A DNA stretch of 64,000 bases, from contig NZ_JAFEMW010000002.1 of NCBI RefSeq assembly GCF_016892625.1, forward strand, positions 558,001 to 622,000. The letters run 5' to 3'. Made by a program: the position numbers and the translations under genes. The DNA comes from Brevibacterium sp. RIT 803. Lineage in GTDB: Bacteria > Actinomycetota > Actinomycetes > Actinomycetales > Brevibacteriaceae. The notes beneath the pieces are model-generated. The model was given only the letters and a program-made list of their open reading frames with translations, made no database searches and had not been told where the DNA came from. This document shows positions 44,311 through 53,109 of this stretch, one piece after another; position 1 is the first letter of the stretch; each line of letters opens with the position of its first letter.

Positions 44311-46455
44311 ATGGCTCCTCCCGCACCTACGACCATGCCCACGACAACCTCGGCAAGCGATTCCTCAGAGTCGAAGCCTGCCGCACCCGCGCGGAAGGCT
44401 GGACTCCTCAGCGCGCTCTCGGCCACCGGAATCCTGCTCAGCCTGGTCATCGTCCTTGCTCTGCTCTCGGCATGGCACATCACGCAGGGCACCTCGGGGA
44501 TCGGATTCCGCGACCTGTTCGCGGCCCTGACCGGTTCCTTGTCTTCCCCCGCCGAGGCTGGTCCGAGTGCCCGTGACATCCTCGTCGGATCCCGGCTTCC
44601 GCGCGTGGGTGCGGGAATACTCGTCGGCGTCGCCCTCGGCGTTGCCGGTGCGCTGTTCCAATCGCTGGCCCGCAACCCGCTGGCCTCACCAGACACCCTT
44701 GCCGTGACCGCTGGTTCGTACTTCGCTGTCACCGTGGTCACCGCCTTCGGCATCGCGATTCCGGTATGGGCCTCCGGAGGCGTCGCATTCATGGGCGGGC
44801 TGCTCGCCGCGGCTCTGGTGCTCGGGCTTGCCGGTGGTGCGGCATCGTCGACGACCCGACTCGTGCTCGCCGGCACTGCGACTGCCTTGGCGTTGCAAGC
44901 CGGCACCTCGACCCTGCTCATCCTGTTCCAGGAGGAGACGACGAGTCTCTACTCTTGGGGTTCAGGCACCTTGAACCAGCTCGATGGGACCGCAGCGATC
45001 CGCAGCATTCCCATCATCACCATCATCGTCGCTGCTGCTGTCCTGCTGTCGCGACGCCTCGATCTGCTCAGCCTCGGCGATGATGCCGCCTCTGTCCTCG
45101 GTGTGCCGATCCGGTCGACTCGCGCGATCGGGATTCTGCTCGCAGTCATCCTCACCGCAACGGCTGTGACTTTGGCCGGGCCGATCGGATTCGTCGGCCT
45201 GTGCGCACCGGTCATCGCCCGATTGCTCTCTCGGCTGGTGCCGGTGTTGGGCCGACATGCAGTGATGATTCCGGCCACGGCGCTCATCGGCGCAATCATC
45301 GTCATCCTCGCCGACGCCGTACTGCGCGCCATCGTCGGAGCCACCGAAGCGATCACTCTGCCATCGGGGGTGACGACGACGGTGCTCGGAGCGATCGTCC
45401 TCGTCCTACTTGCACGGTCCATGCGGTCTTCGGGTCCCGCTCAGGCGACGTCTGCGGCTCGGTCCCGGGTCCACGGACCACGTCGCGCCGTGCTCGTCAT
45501 CGTGATGGGTACGGTCGCGCTCATCGTGGGTGCGGTCCTCTCGCTGCTCACGGGAGAACGGTTCTATCTCCTCGGTGATGTGATGCTGTGGATGCAGGAC
45601 CAGGCGGCACCGGTGATCTCCTTCGCCTTCGATTCCCGGGCTCCCCGCGTGGCCGCCGCACTTGCCGCCGGCGCCGCCCTCGGACTGTCGGGAACATTTG
45701 TCCAGGCCAGCGCCCGCAACCCCTTGGCGGAGCCGGGCCTGCTCGGCATCACCGGCGGCGCCGGGCTTGGTGCCGTCATCGTCATCACCCTTGTTCCCGG
45801 CGCCACCGTCGTGCTGATCTCAAGTGCAGGAGTCGCTGGCGCGCTCGTGGCCTTCGCCATCGTCTACGGACTCTCCTGGCGCGGAGGGATGAACACCGAC
45901 AGGCTCGTGCTCACCGGCATCGGCATGTGGTTCGGCTTCACCGCACTGACCACGCTGTTCCTCGTTCGTGCGAACCCGTGGGATACACCGGCACTCTTCA
46001 CCTGGCTCTCCGGCTCCACCTACGGCCGAGTCTGGGCCGATGTCGCGCCCGTCGCACTCGTCCTCCTGGCTGCAGTTCCCCTGGCCTTCGTGTGGATGCG
46101 TGAGCTGGATCTGTTGGCCCTCGACGACGATACGCCGAGGCTGGTCGGAGTCCCACGTGAACCCGTTCGTCTGGGTGTGCTCGTCACGGCCGCTGTGCTC
46201 GCCGCAGTCAGCGTCTCCGCAGTCGGGGTGGTCGGGTTCATCGGCCTCGTCGCCCCGCACGCCGCCAGGGCGCTGGTCGGCGCTCAGCACGCCCGTGTGG
46301 TCCCGACGGCCATGCTCCTCGGCGCCCTCGGCCTTGTCGTCGCCGACGCATTGGGCCGCACGGTCATCGCTCCTGCGCAGATTCCCGCCGGTCTCATCGT
46401 CGCTCTCATCGGTGCCCCTTACTTCGTGTACCTGCTGGCACGTTCGAAGGCGTGA
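44311..46455 (+). CDS. Fused FecCD-type siderophore permease (FhuB-like)
   Basis: A 714-residue permease with two complete FecCD domains in one chain, as in FhuB. Domain 1 (to about residue 375) has GSRLPRVGAGILVGVALGVAG and GPIGFVGLCAPVIARLL. Domain 2 has DSRAPRVAAALAAGAALGLSG and GVVGFIGLVAPHAARAL. The duplicated R-x-P-R and G-F-x-G-L motifs contact the ATPase. About 20 helices are expected. The Pro/Thr-rich N-terminus of 30 residues is cytosolic. One ATPase gene and one fused permease give a full ABC importer. Confidence 0.92.
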   Translation: MAPPAPTTMPTTTSASDSSESKPAAPARKAGLLSALSATGILLSLVIVLALLSAWHITQGTSGIGFRDLFAALTGSLSSPAEAGPSARDILVGSRLPRVGAGILVGVALGVAGALFQSLARNPLASPDTLAVTAGSYFAVTVVTAFGIAIPVWASGGVAFMGGLLAAALVLGLAGGAASSTTRLVLAGTATALALQAGTSTLLILFQEETTSLYSWGSGTLNQLDGTAAIRSIPIITIIVAAAVLLSRRLDLLSLGDDAASVLGVPIRSTRAIGILLAVILTATAVTLAGPIGFVGLCAPVIARLLSRLVPVLGRHAVMIPATALIGAIIVILADAVLRAIVGATEAITLPSGVTTTVLGAIVLVLLARSMRSSGPAQATSAARSRVHGPRRAVLVIVMGTVALIVGAVLSLLTGERFYLLGDVMLWMQDQAAPVISFAFDSRAPRVAAALAAGAALGLSGTFVQASARNPLAEPGLLGITGGAGLGAVIVITLVPGATVVLISSAGVAGALVAFAIVYGLSWRGGMNTDRLVLTGIGMWFGFTALTTLFLVRANPWDTPALFTWLSGSTYGRVWADVAPVALVLLAAVPLAFVWMRELDLLALDDDTPRLVGVPREPVRLGVLVTAAVLAAVSVSAVGVVGFIGLVAPHAARALVGAQHARVVPTAMLLGALGLVVADALGRTVIAPAQIPAGLIVALIGAPYFVYLLARSKA

Positions 46456-46465
46456 GAGAACGCAA

Positions 46466-46500
46466 CTGGCCGGTGGGCGCTCACAGCGCTCACCGGCCAG
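46466..46500. terminator. Bidirectional hairpin between convergent operons
   Basis: CTGGCCGGTG (46466-46475) pairs with CACCGGCCAG (46491-46500), and the inner GCGCT/AGCGC extends the stem to a 3-nt loop with one bulge on each side. It lies between the stops of the siderophore permease and the MatC-like permease. No T-run on the plus strand. Confidence 0.7.
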
Positions 46501-46515
46501 GTCGCGAACTGCACG

Positions 46516-47883
46516 TCACATGATGCCGGTGGGGACCAGCAGAGCCCACGACAGCAGCGGCGCGCTGAGTACGACGAAGCCCGCGTAGATCATGAGATCG
46601 CGCCAGATGGTCTTAGCCTCTTTGCCCTGTGTATTCGCAATGATCAGTGCTCCATCCGTCGAGAACGGAGAGACATCGACGATGGTGGCTGACACGGCGA
46701 GTGCGGCCATCACCGCTGTCGCACTGAGATCGCTCTGTTCGAGCAGTGGAATCGACAACGGGATCAGAGCCGTCAGCAGCGCCGTCGAGGAAGCGAAGGC
46801 TGAGCTGATGCCGATCACGTAGCAGAGGACGATGGCAACGAGGAGCGGCGCTCCCATGGCCACTGCCATCGTCGACAGCGAGTCGATGACCCCGGCGTGA
46901 GTGAGCAAGCTGACGTAGATGATCATTCCCGTCACGAGCAGGACGGTGGACCACGAGATTCCCGAGACCAGACTCTCCGAATTCTTCAATGAGGTGAACG
47001 CCAACACAAGCCCGCAGGCCAGCGCGAGGAACCCGATCGGCAGTTCGAAGCCGACGGCACCGATGACCATGACACAGATGAGGGAGATTGTCAGCCACAC
47101 GTGCCCGGTCATCTGCGAGCGTACGGTCGGCGCCGTAGCCGGTGCAGCCACGGCCACAGCAGTCCTTTGCCCACTGCCTGAAACAGAGCTGCCGGTCGAA
47201 CCTGTGTCCCTCGGGGTTGAACCGCTTGCCAGCGGGCCGGATCCAGCGATGAAGTCCTCTGGCTCAGGCGTTGTGCGCAGCCGATTGAGTGCCTTCATCA
47301 CGACGACAGTGAGGATAGTGACAATCAGGTTCACGACGTAGGCAGCGACGAAGAGCGCACCGCCATCGATGTGGAAGCCGTTGGATTCTGCAATGTCACG
47401 AACGATGTTTCCCGAAACCGAGATCGGTGAGAACCCGCCGGCATGAGCACCGTTGATGACCATTGCCGCCATGACGACGCCGCTGTAGCCCGTCGTCGCA
47501 CAGAAGCCCATGGCTGCCGGTGCCAGCAGCGCTACCGCTGCCGGGGAGAATGTGCCCAAGGCGGTGAGGAGTGAGGAGATCACGAAGAAGATCCAGGGCA
47601 CGACGTTGATGCGCCCATGCACCGCGCGGATGGCGAGATCGACGAGGATCCTGATGGTCCCATTCTTCTGCGCGATGCTGAAGAAGAAGGTCACTCCGAC
47701 GATCGTGAGGACGATGCTGGCCGGAAACTCCTCGAGTATCTCCTTGTCATCCATCCCGAACACGAAGGTCCCGAAGGCGAATGCGGCGACAAGCCCCATG
47801 ACTCCGATGTTGATCGGCCACTTCGTCGCGGCGATGAACATCACCACCAGCACCACGAGCATAAGAATTTGAATCATCGTCAT
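46516..47883 (-). CDS. MatC-like SLC13/ion-transporter family carboxylate permease
   Basis: A 455-residue permease related to the dicarboxylate carrier MatC. The N-terminal half opens MTMIQILMLVVLVVMFIAAT and has VGVTFFFSIAQKNGTIRILVD and GTFSPAAVALLAPAAMGFC. A charged Gly/Ser-rich loop (about residues 225-265) separates it from the second half, with FASSTALLTALIPLSIPLLEQ and VDVSPFSTDGALIIANTQG. GGAGGAA precedes ATG 47883. The preceding PrpF gene suggests its cargo is a tricarboxylic or unsaturated dicarboxylic acid. Confidence 0.82.
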   Translation of the reverse strand: MTMIQILMLVVLVVMFIAATKWPINIGVMGLVAAFAFGTFVFGMDDKEILEEFPASIVLTIVGVTFFFSIAQKNGTIRILVDLAIRAVHGRINVVPWIFFVISSLLTALGTFSPAAVALLAPAAMGFCATTGYSGVVMAAMVINGAHAGGFSPISVSGNIVRDIAESNGFHIDGGALFVAAYVVNLIVTILTVVVMKALNRLRTTPEPEDFIAGSGPLASGSTPRDTGSTGSSVSGSGQRTAVAVAAPATAPTVRSQMTGHVWLTISLICVMVIGAVGFELPIGFLALACGLVLAFTSLKNSESLVSGISWSTVLLVTGMIIYVSLLTHAGVIDSLSTMAVAMGAPLLVAIVLCYVIGISSAFASSTALLTALIPLSIPLLEQSDLSATAVMAALAVSATIVDVSPFSTDGALIIANTQGKEAKTIWRDLMIYAGFVVLSAPLLSWALLVPTGIM

Positions 47884-47953
47884 TGGTGTTCCTCCAACTT
47901 CATTGTCAGCTGATCTTCGTTGAGAAGACTCAGAGTGTCCGGGTACTGGTCGC

Positions 47954-49087
47954 TTAGCCGACCAGAGGGAGATCGATGTCTGCATTCGCAATTCGTCTGG
48001 CCACTCGTCTGACTCCGAGACGAGCAACGTGTCCGAGTTCGCCGAGCTGGACCTGGCAGGAGATGACTCCAACCGGGGTTCCGATGCGGATGGAGATTTC
48101 CCGGCTCTCGTCGACGGGTACGAGCACTGTGTCCGCGATGATCGAATTGACCAGGCTGTCTTCGACGAAGGCGTCCCTGGCCAAAGCGATCGCCGAGGTG
48201 ATTCCGATCGCTGGATGCGGATCGAACATCGACACCATCCGAGCCGAGATGTCATATGCATTCGCCGGGATCGTCTCCCCGGAGATGCTTGTGTAATCTG
48301 CCGGTGCTGCGACGAGCCCAATCTTGGGAACGGCTGGACTCGGCACTTCGTCTTCAGCAGAGAGCCCCATGGCCACGGATGCAGCAGACCGAATGGCGAT
48401 GAGCTCGCCCAGCCGCAGACGCGTTTCGGCAACTGATTCGGTTCCGGTCATGCCGAGCTCGGCTGCTTCGACGAAGCAGGCAGGGGCGCCGGCATCGATG
48501 CAACTGGCCCCGACGAAGTCGTCGGCGAACGCCAGCTGGGTCATAGCGCCCCCAGTTGGCAGCAGCTCTCCAGTGGACGCACCATCGACGTTTTCGAAGA
48601 AGACGTTGACGGGCACGCCGGGCATCGACGAGCCGGGGATGGTCTCAGCACCGTTCGACGGGATCCTCTTGTTCGGCGTTGCCACATCGGCGACGAGGAC
48701 CGATCGAGTGTTCTCATTGACCATCCGCACTTGGGTGATGTCACCGTGCGGGCGGACCAGTCCGTTCTGAATCGCGTAGAGCGCCACTGCGGAGGCGCAG
48801 TTTCCGCAGTTCGAGGTGAACTCGACGCCAGACGCTCCGATCCCGACCTGTGCGAACAGATAGCTGATGTCGATGCCGGGAATCGCGGACGGCGAGATGA
48901 CGGCAGCCTTCGATGTCGTCGACGAAGCGCCGCCCACGCCGTTGAGCTGACGCTCGTCGCCGGAGCCGAACGCCGCGGCCAGGGCCTGCGCAATGCCGAC
49001 CCTATCGGCGGGCATCTCGTCATTGGCGAACAGCCAGCACTTGGACGTTCCGCCTCTGTACCACTGGCCGTGGAGCTGATGAGCCAC
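47954..49087 (-). CDS. PrpF-family aconitate/oxalomesaconate isomerase
   Basis: A 377-residue protein of the PrpF family, diaminopimelate-epimerase fold. It opens with QWYRGGTSKCWLFANDEMP, the family hallmark, and has GVGGASSTTSKAAVI and FTSNCGNCASAVALYAIQNG with the conserved Cys region. Members shift double bonds in 2-methylaconitate, 4-oxalomesaconate or related tricarboxylates. I set the start at GTG 49087, 6 nt after AAGGAG, ahead of an ATG at 49165 that lacks a site. It is the first gene of a two-gene operon with the permease. Confidence 0.85.
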   Translation of the reverse strand: MAHQLHGQWYRGGTSKCWLFANDEMPADRVGIAQALAAAFGSGDERQLNGVGGASSTTSKAAVISPSAIPGIDISYLFAQVGIGASGVEFTSNCGNCASAVALYAIQNGLVRPHGDITQVRMVNENTRSVLVADVATPNKRIPSNGAETIPGSSMPGVPVNVFFENVDGASTGELLPTGGAMTQLAFADDFVGASCIDAGAPACFVEAAELGMTGTESVAETRLRLGELIAIRSAASVAMGLSAEDEVPSPAVPKIGLVAAPADYTSISGETIPANAYDISARMVSMFDPHPAIGITSAIALARDAFVEDSLVNSIIADTVLVPVDESREISIRIGTPVGVISCQVQLGELGHVARLGVRRVARRIANADIDLPLVG

Positions 49088-49152
49088 TCGAGTCTCCTTG
49101 TTCCCTCGCCGCTGTCTGCGACGACAGGAATCAAGTTTCCACATCGGCATAT

Positions 49153-49171
49153 TAAGTTCAATCAAAACTTA
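49153..49171. promoter_or_regulatory. LysR-type operator candidate, distal palindrome
   Basis: TAAGTT-CAATCAA-AACTTA is a perfect inverted repeat with 6-bp arms and a 7-bp centre, and contains a T-N11-A type core. It lies 66 bp upstream of the PrpF start and 30 bp upstream of the LysR start, in the short divergent region. Confidence 0.6.
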
Positions 49172-49183
49172 TTTATATCTCTA

Positions 49184-49196
49184 TAAGCTATGCTTA
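49184..49196. promoter_or_regulatory. Second palindrome next to the LysR start
   Basis: TAAGC-TAT-GCTTA is a perfect 13-bp inverted repeat ending 4 bp before the LysR ATG at 49201. Its position overlaps the region of the LysR ribosome-binding site, so protein bound here would repress the regulator itself (inference). Confidence 0.5.
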
Positions 49197-49200
49197 AACC

Positions 49201-50121
49201 ATGAGTTCAGCGCCCTACAACGTCGATCGGCTCCTCTTGCTGCTTCTCGTCTATCGGACCGGCAGCTTGTCGGCAGCGGCGGACGAACTGACCCTATCCA
49301 CCTCGGCTGTGTCGCAGCAGATCAGCAAACTCGAACGCGAAGTGGGACTGCCGCTCGTGGTCCGACACCCGAAGGGAATGCGGCTCACCGACGCCGGGGT
49401 CAAGCTCTCCACGTACGCAACGACGATCGACAATGCCCTCACCGCCGCACGCAATGACATGTCGGCGTTCGCGCAGCTCGAACGCGGCGAGGTTCGAATT
49501 GCGACGTTCCCGACATTCGCAGCATCGGTGATGCCGAAGGTCCTCCAACATTTCCACGACCTCCATCCCGAAGTGGACGTGACGGTGAAGAGCTACCGGC
49601 TCGGCCGGATCCAGGAGGCACTGGAACGACGCGAAGTCGACTTGGCAACTCTGTGGGACTACCCCTGGACACCGATCGATCAGGAGATCCCTGTCCGGAC
49701 GACCCTGCTCAAAGAGCCCACGAAGCTGCTCATCCCCACATCGCATCCTCTCGCCAGACGCAGAGTCATCAAACTCGAAGAAGTCGCAGACGAACCCTGG
49801 ATCACCCGCTCCTCCCACCCTGTCGCCTCGGTGCTCGGCCGCATCTGCCACGAGGCCGGATTCGACCCGCGCATCGTCTTCGAAGCCAACGACTATCAGG
49901 AGCTGCTGGGAATGGTCTCGGCCGGCCTCGGTGTCGCCATCGCTCCGAGCCTGGCCGTGCGCTCACATGGATCCGACGTCAAGGTGGTCTCGATCAGAGG
50001 CAACCCTGCGCCGCGTCGGATCGTGCTGTCACAGCTGCCCGAGCGCGTCCCGTCGCCGGCCGTACTGGCTCTGGTCCGCTCCTTCCGCAGGGTCAGCAGC
50101 TCGAAGGAATGGCACAGCTGA
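49201..50121 (+). CDS. LysR-family regulator of the prpF-matC operon
   Basis: A 306-residue LysR regulator with the helix-turn-helix at residues 8-65 (GSLSAAADELTLSTSAVSQQ) and the effector domain with RIATFPTFAASVMPKVLQHF and AGLGVAIAPSLAV. It is divergent from prpF with 113 bp between the starts, and two palindromes lie in that gap. By the usual LysR arrangement it activates the prpF-permease operon in the presence of substrate. It is convergent with another LysR gene. Confidence 0.88.
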   Translation: MSSAPYNVDRLLLLLLVYRTGSLSAAADELTLSTSAVSQQISKLEREVGLPLVVRHPKGMRLTDAGVKLSTYATTIDNALTAARNDMSAFAQLERGEVRIATFPTFAASVMPKVLQHFHDLHPEVDVTVKSYRLGRIQEALERREVDLATLWDYPWTPIDQEIPVRTTLLKEPTKLLIPTSHPLARRRVIKLEEVADEPWITRSSHPVASVLGRICHEAGFDPRIVFEANDYQELLGMVSAGLGVAIAPSLAVRSHGSDVKVVSIRGNPAPRRIVLSQLPERVPSPAVLALVRSFRRVSSSKEWHS

Positions 50122-50141
50122 TGCGACTGCCGGAACCGCGA

Positions 50142-51041
50142 CTACGGAGCCGCCCACCCCTGGGCACGTTCGCGGATGAAGTCGCGCAGACGAGCGACGA
50201 CTCGACTGGGCCGGCGCACCGCGGAGCACAGTGAGACCTCACGGACATAGTCACCGCCACGCAGCTCAACCTCGGCGATGCCCTCCATGAAGCGAACATT
50301 GCGCGGGATCAGCGCCACTCCCATCCCCCGGCCAACGAATTCGCGGATCGTTGAGAACTCGGTGACCTCGGTCTTGACCCGCGGGACGAACCCGGCGTCT
50401 GCACACCACAGATCAGTGAGGCTGCGCAGATTGTAGGTCGCAGGGTTGGCGATGAACTCCTCGCTCGCCAACTGAGCAACGGTGATGCTGCGCCTGCCGG
50501 CAAACCGATGGTCAACAGGGAGTGCGGCCACGATTTCCTGTGAGGCGAGAACCTCATGTTGCAGCTCAACCGGGGGCGGAATGATGATTGCCAGATCCAG
50601 TCCTCCCTTCTGCAGGTCGCGGGCGAGCTCAGCGCCGTGAGCCTGCTTGAGGTCGAGTCTGATGCCCGGATACCGGGAACTGAAGGCGGCCAGCAGATCG
50701 GGGATCTGACCCGCTCCCATTGTGAGCGGAAAGCCGAACCGGATAGCACCATGATCAGGGTCGGCCGCCTCGGCGATGTCCGTGATCGCGATCTCGACCT
50801 CTCGCAGCGGTCCCCTGATCGAATCCGCGAGTTCGCGGGCAGCGGCAGTCAGGCTGACCGCCCGACCGTCGGGAACGATGAGGGGTACGCCGAGGCGGTC
50901 CTCCAGGCCGTGGATGCGTCGGCTCATCGTCGACTGCGGAATGCCGAGGATTGCCGCCGCATCGGTCATATGCCCGCCCTGTTCGACGAGCTCGAGCAGG
51001 GCCGCCAGCTGCGGGGCCTGACCGGAAAGCAATTCATCCAT
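50142..51041 (-). CDS. LysR-family regulator next to mqo
   Basis: A 299-residue LysR regulator. The helix-turn-helix (residues 12-70) has GHMTDAAAILGIPQSTMSRR. The effector domain has IRFGFPLTMGAGQIPDLLAAF and EFVGRGMGVALIPRNVRFM. It is divergent from the malate:quinone oxidoreductase gene with only 64 bp between the starts, so it may control that gene; no clear T-N11-A palindrome was found in the gap. Confidence 0.85.
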   Translation of the reverse strand: MDELLSGQAPQLAALLELVEQGGHMTDAAAILGIPQSTMSRRIHGLEDRLGVPLIVPDGRAVSLTAAARELADSIRGPLREVEIAITDIAEAADPDHGAIRFGFPLTMGAGQIPDLLAAFSSRYPGIRLDLKQAHGAELARDLQKGGLDLAIIIPPPVELQHEVLASQEIVAALPVDHRFAGRRSITVAQLASEEFIANPATYNLRSLTDLWCADAGFVPRVKTEVTEFSTIREFVGRGMGVALIPRNVRFMEGIAEVELRGGDYVREVSLCSAVRRPSRVVARLRDFIRERAQGWAAP

Positions 51042-51105
51042 GTACGGATTGTATCGATGTTCTTATTCATTGGACGGATGATTCTTCAGAGCTCATGGTG
51101 GATAT

Positions 51106-52671
51106 ATGAAGCGAAGCTCCGTCACACCACAGCACCTGCCCGACGCCGATGTCGTTCTCATCGGTGCGGGCATCATGTCGGCGACATTGGGATCGATGCT
51201 CGCCGATCTCGACCCCGACATGCGCGTCGTCATCTTTGAGAGGGCCAGCGACATCGCCGGTGAAAGCAGCCGAGCCTGGAACAATGCAGGCACCGGACAT
51301 TCCGGTTTCTGCGAACTCAACTACATGCCTGACCCCGCCGATGGCACGAAGGCCGCCTCGATCGCAGAGCAGTTTCACCTCAGCCGGCAGTGGTGGGCCC
51401 ACCTGGCCCAGACTGGGCGCTTGGACCCCACCGAATTCGTTCACGCCACGACTCACATGAACCTCGTCTTCGGTGACCGCGACGTGGACTACCTACGACA
51501 GCGCGTGGAGACGCTGCGTGCTGACCCCCTGTTCGCAGACATGGACTTCACCACCGATCGCGATGAGATAGCACAGTGGGCGCCGTTGACGATGGAGGGC
51601 CGACCCGATGACGGTGCGCCGATTGCCGCGACCAGGAATCCGCGCGGCACGGATGTCGACTTCGGCGCCTTGACCCGAGGCCTGCTGGACATCGTCTCAG
51701 ACCACGCCCGTAACGAGGTCCACACCAACCATGAAGTCACCGGACTGCACAGCACAGCAGCAGGCTGGACTGTCAGAGGCAAGACCGATGGACCGGCAAC
51801 AGCCTCGGGCACAGCGTCGAGGCCGGCCCGACCTTTCTCGATCAAAGCGAAGCACGTCTTCGTCGGCGCCGGCGGGTTTGCCCTCAAACTCCTGCAGAAG
51901 AGCGGAATCCCCGAAGTCAGAGGCTATGCCGTGCTGCCCGTCGGAGCTTCGTTCTACCGCAGCGCCACTCCTGCCGTCGTCAGCCGCCACGACGCCAAGG
52001 TCTACGGGCAAGCCGATGTCGGCGCTCCCCCGATGTCGGTGCCTCACCTCGACAAACGCATCATCGACGATGAGGAGCACCTGCTGTTCGGCCCCTATGC
52101 GACGTTCAGCACCAAGCTGCTCAAGCACGGTCACCTCAGAGACTTCTTCACGACCCTGCGGCCCGATAATCTCCATGTGATCGCGGCGGCCGGCCTGCAG
52201 AACCTCGACCTTGTGAAGTTCCTCGTCACAGAGCTGGCGGCGGGACCGAAGAAGAAGTTCTCCCACTTGCGCCGCTTCTACCCGAAGGCCAGGTTCAACG
52301 AATGGACGCTGGTGCCCGCCGGGCAGCGTGCGCAGCTGGTGAAACCTGACCCGAAACGCGTCGGCGCCCTGCAGCAGGGCACCGAGCTCGTCGTCGGCGC
52401 GGACGGGTCGATCGCCGGACTGCTCGGAGCTTCGCCCGGCGCGTCCACGGCCGTGCCGATCATGCTCGACCTGCTGCGTTCGGCCTTCCCCGCCCAGTGG
52501 CATCGCGGCTGGAAGGACGTCATGAGCCAAGCGATCCCCGACATCGACAGGACTGACTGGGACGCCGAGGCAGTTGGTGCCAGCTCTGCGGCCACCGACG
52601 TCGCCCTCGGGCTGGACACATCCCACCTGGGCGCTTCCGGCGTGGGGACATCGGACCTGGGGCGCGCCTGA
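51106..52671 (+). CDS. mqo: Malate:quinone oxidoreductase
   Basis: A 521-residue FAD enzyme that oxidises malate to oxaloacetate and passes electrons to the quinone pool at the membrane. FAD motif DVVLIGAGIMSATLGSML at residue 15; ERASDIAGESSRAWNNAGTG and HSGFCELNYMP follow, diagnostic of Mqo. The body matches the family to about residue 490 (PGASTAVPIMLDLLRSAFP and QWHRGWKDVM). The last 25 residues (TSHLGASGVG and TSDLG) are an extension made of pentapeptides, and the frame ends in RA and a stop inside the minisatellite described below. Confidence 0.92.
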   Translation: MKRSSVTPQHLPDADVVLIGAGIMSATLGSMLADLDPDMRVVIFERASDIAGESSRAWNNAGTGHSGFCELNYMPDPADGTKAASIAEQFHLSRQWWAHLAQTGRLDPTEFVHATTHMNLVFGDRDVDYLRQRVETLRADPLFADMDFTTDRDEIAQWAPLTMEGRPDDGAPIAATRNPRGTDVDFGALTRGLLDIVSDHARNEVHTNHEVTGLHSTAAGWTVRGKTDGPATASGTASRPARPFSIKAKHVFVGAGGFALKLLQKSGIPEVRGYAVLPVGASFYRSATPAVVSRHDAKVYGQADVGAPPMSVPHLDKRIIDDEEHLLFGPYATFSTKLLKHGHLRDFFTTLRPDNLHVIAAAGLQNLDLVKFLVTELAAGPKKKFSHLRRFYPKARFNEWTLVPAGQRAQLVKPDPKRVGALQQGTELVVGADGSIAGLLGASPGASTAVPIMLDLLRSAFPAQWHRGWKDVMSQAIPDIDRTDWDAEAVGASSAATDVALGLDTSHLGASGVGTSDLGRA

Positions 52672-52740
52672 CCAATGCGCATCTGACCTGGGCGCATCGG
52701 ACCTGGGCGCGACCGACCATTGCGCATCGGACCTGGGCGC
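52649..52740 (+). repeat. 15-bp minisatellite at the 3' end of mqo
   Basis: The unit CATCGGACCTGGGCGC occurs at 52649-52665 (with an extra G), 52680-52695 (one mismatch), 52695-52710 and 52725-52740, on a 15-bp period with diverged units between. In the frame one base off mqo it encodes ASDLG ASDLG pentapeptides. The extra G lies in a run of four G at 52659-52662. Confidence 0.8.
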
Positions 52741-53009
52741 TTACATGCGAACCTGGGCAACTCCATGCAACTCTGCGCACCCCGTGCAACACTGCGCAGC
52801 ACGCACGGCATGCGCGTCCGACTCAGCGAGATCGAGCCCTCCTCCCGGGCCCGTACGCTGCGACCGCTGGCCAAAAGTGTGGATGTCGAGCACAAGTGAC
52901 GCACAAATACACGTCTGCCTAGCGGTTGCGGCCGGAGCCGTGCCAGGGGCGCGACGCCTGCCTGGGGTGCCGTCGGGTCAAGGCTCCCACCTGGTGAGAC
53001 ATTGGCAGA

Positions 53010-53043
53010 ATGCCACAGCAGAAAACACTCAGCGTTGTGGCAT
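53010..53043. promoter_or_regulatory. Inverted repeat upstream of the dpp promoter
   Basis: ATGCCACA (53010-53017) and TGTGGCAT (53036-53043) are perfect inverted arms with an 18-bp centre, ending 6 bp before the -35 box. The position suits an activator site or a looping repressor. Confidence 0.5.
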
Positions 53044-53049
53044 GGCTGA

Positions 53050-53078
53050 TTGAACGGGGGCCGGTTGGGATTTAGTGT
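53050..53078 (+). promoter_or_regulatory. Sigma-70-type promoter of the dpp-iadA-nhaC operon
   Basis: TTGAAC at 53050-53055, 17-bp spacer, TAGTGT at 53073-53078; the ATG of the first gene is at 53110. Short leader of about 25 nt with AAGGAA. Confidence 0.55.
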
Positions 53079-53109
53079 GAGCTACAACACCTACTGTAAG
53101 GAATCTCAC

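Larger units (their letters stand above)
52672..53109. other. Intergenic region between mqo and the peptide-importer operon
   Basis: 438 bp. It holds the last minisatellite units, then CAACTC/CAACACTGCGCA-type short repeats to about 52810, an open frame without known motifs (see rejected list), an 8-bp-arm inverted repeat at 53010-53043 and the promoter at 53050-53078. Confidence 0.5.

Noticed and set aside
52649..52740. CRISPR-like short repeats
   Set aside because: 15-bp period with no unique spacers of uniform length; it is a minisatellite.
52574..53053. Plus-strand frame of 159 codons over the minisatellite
   Set aside because: Its 5' part is an alternate frame of mqo and the rest is repeat-derived and without motifs; noted only as the possible frameshifted Mqo tail.
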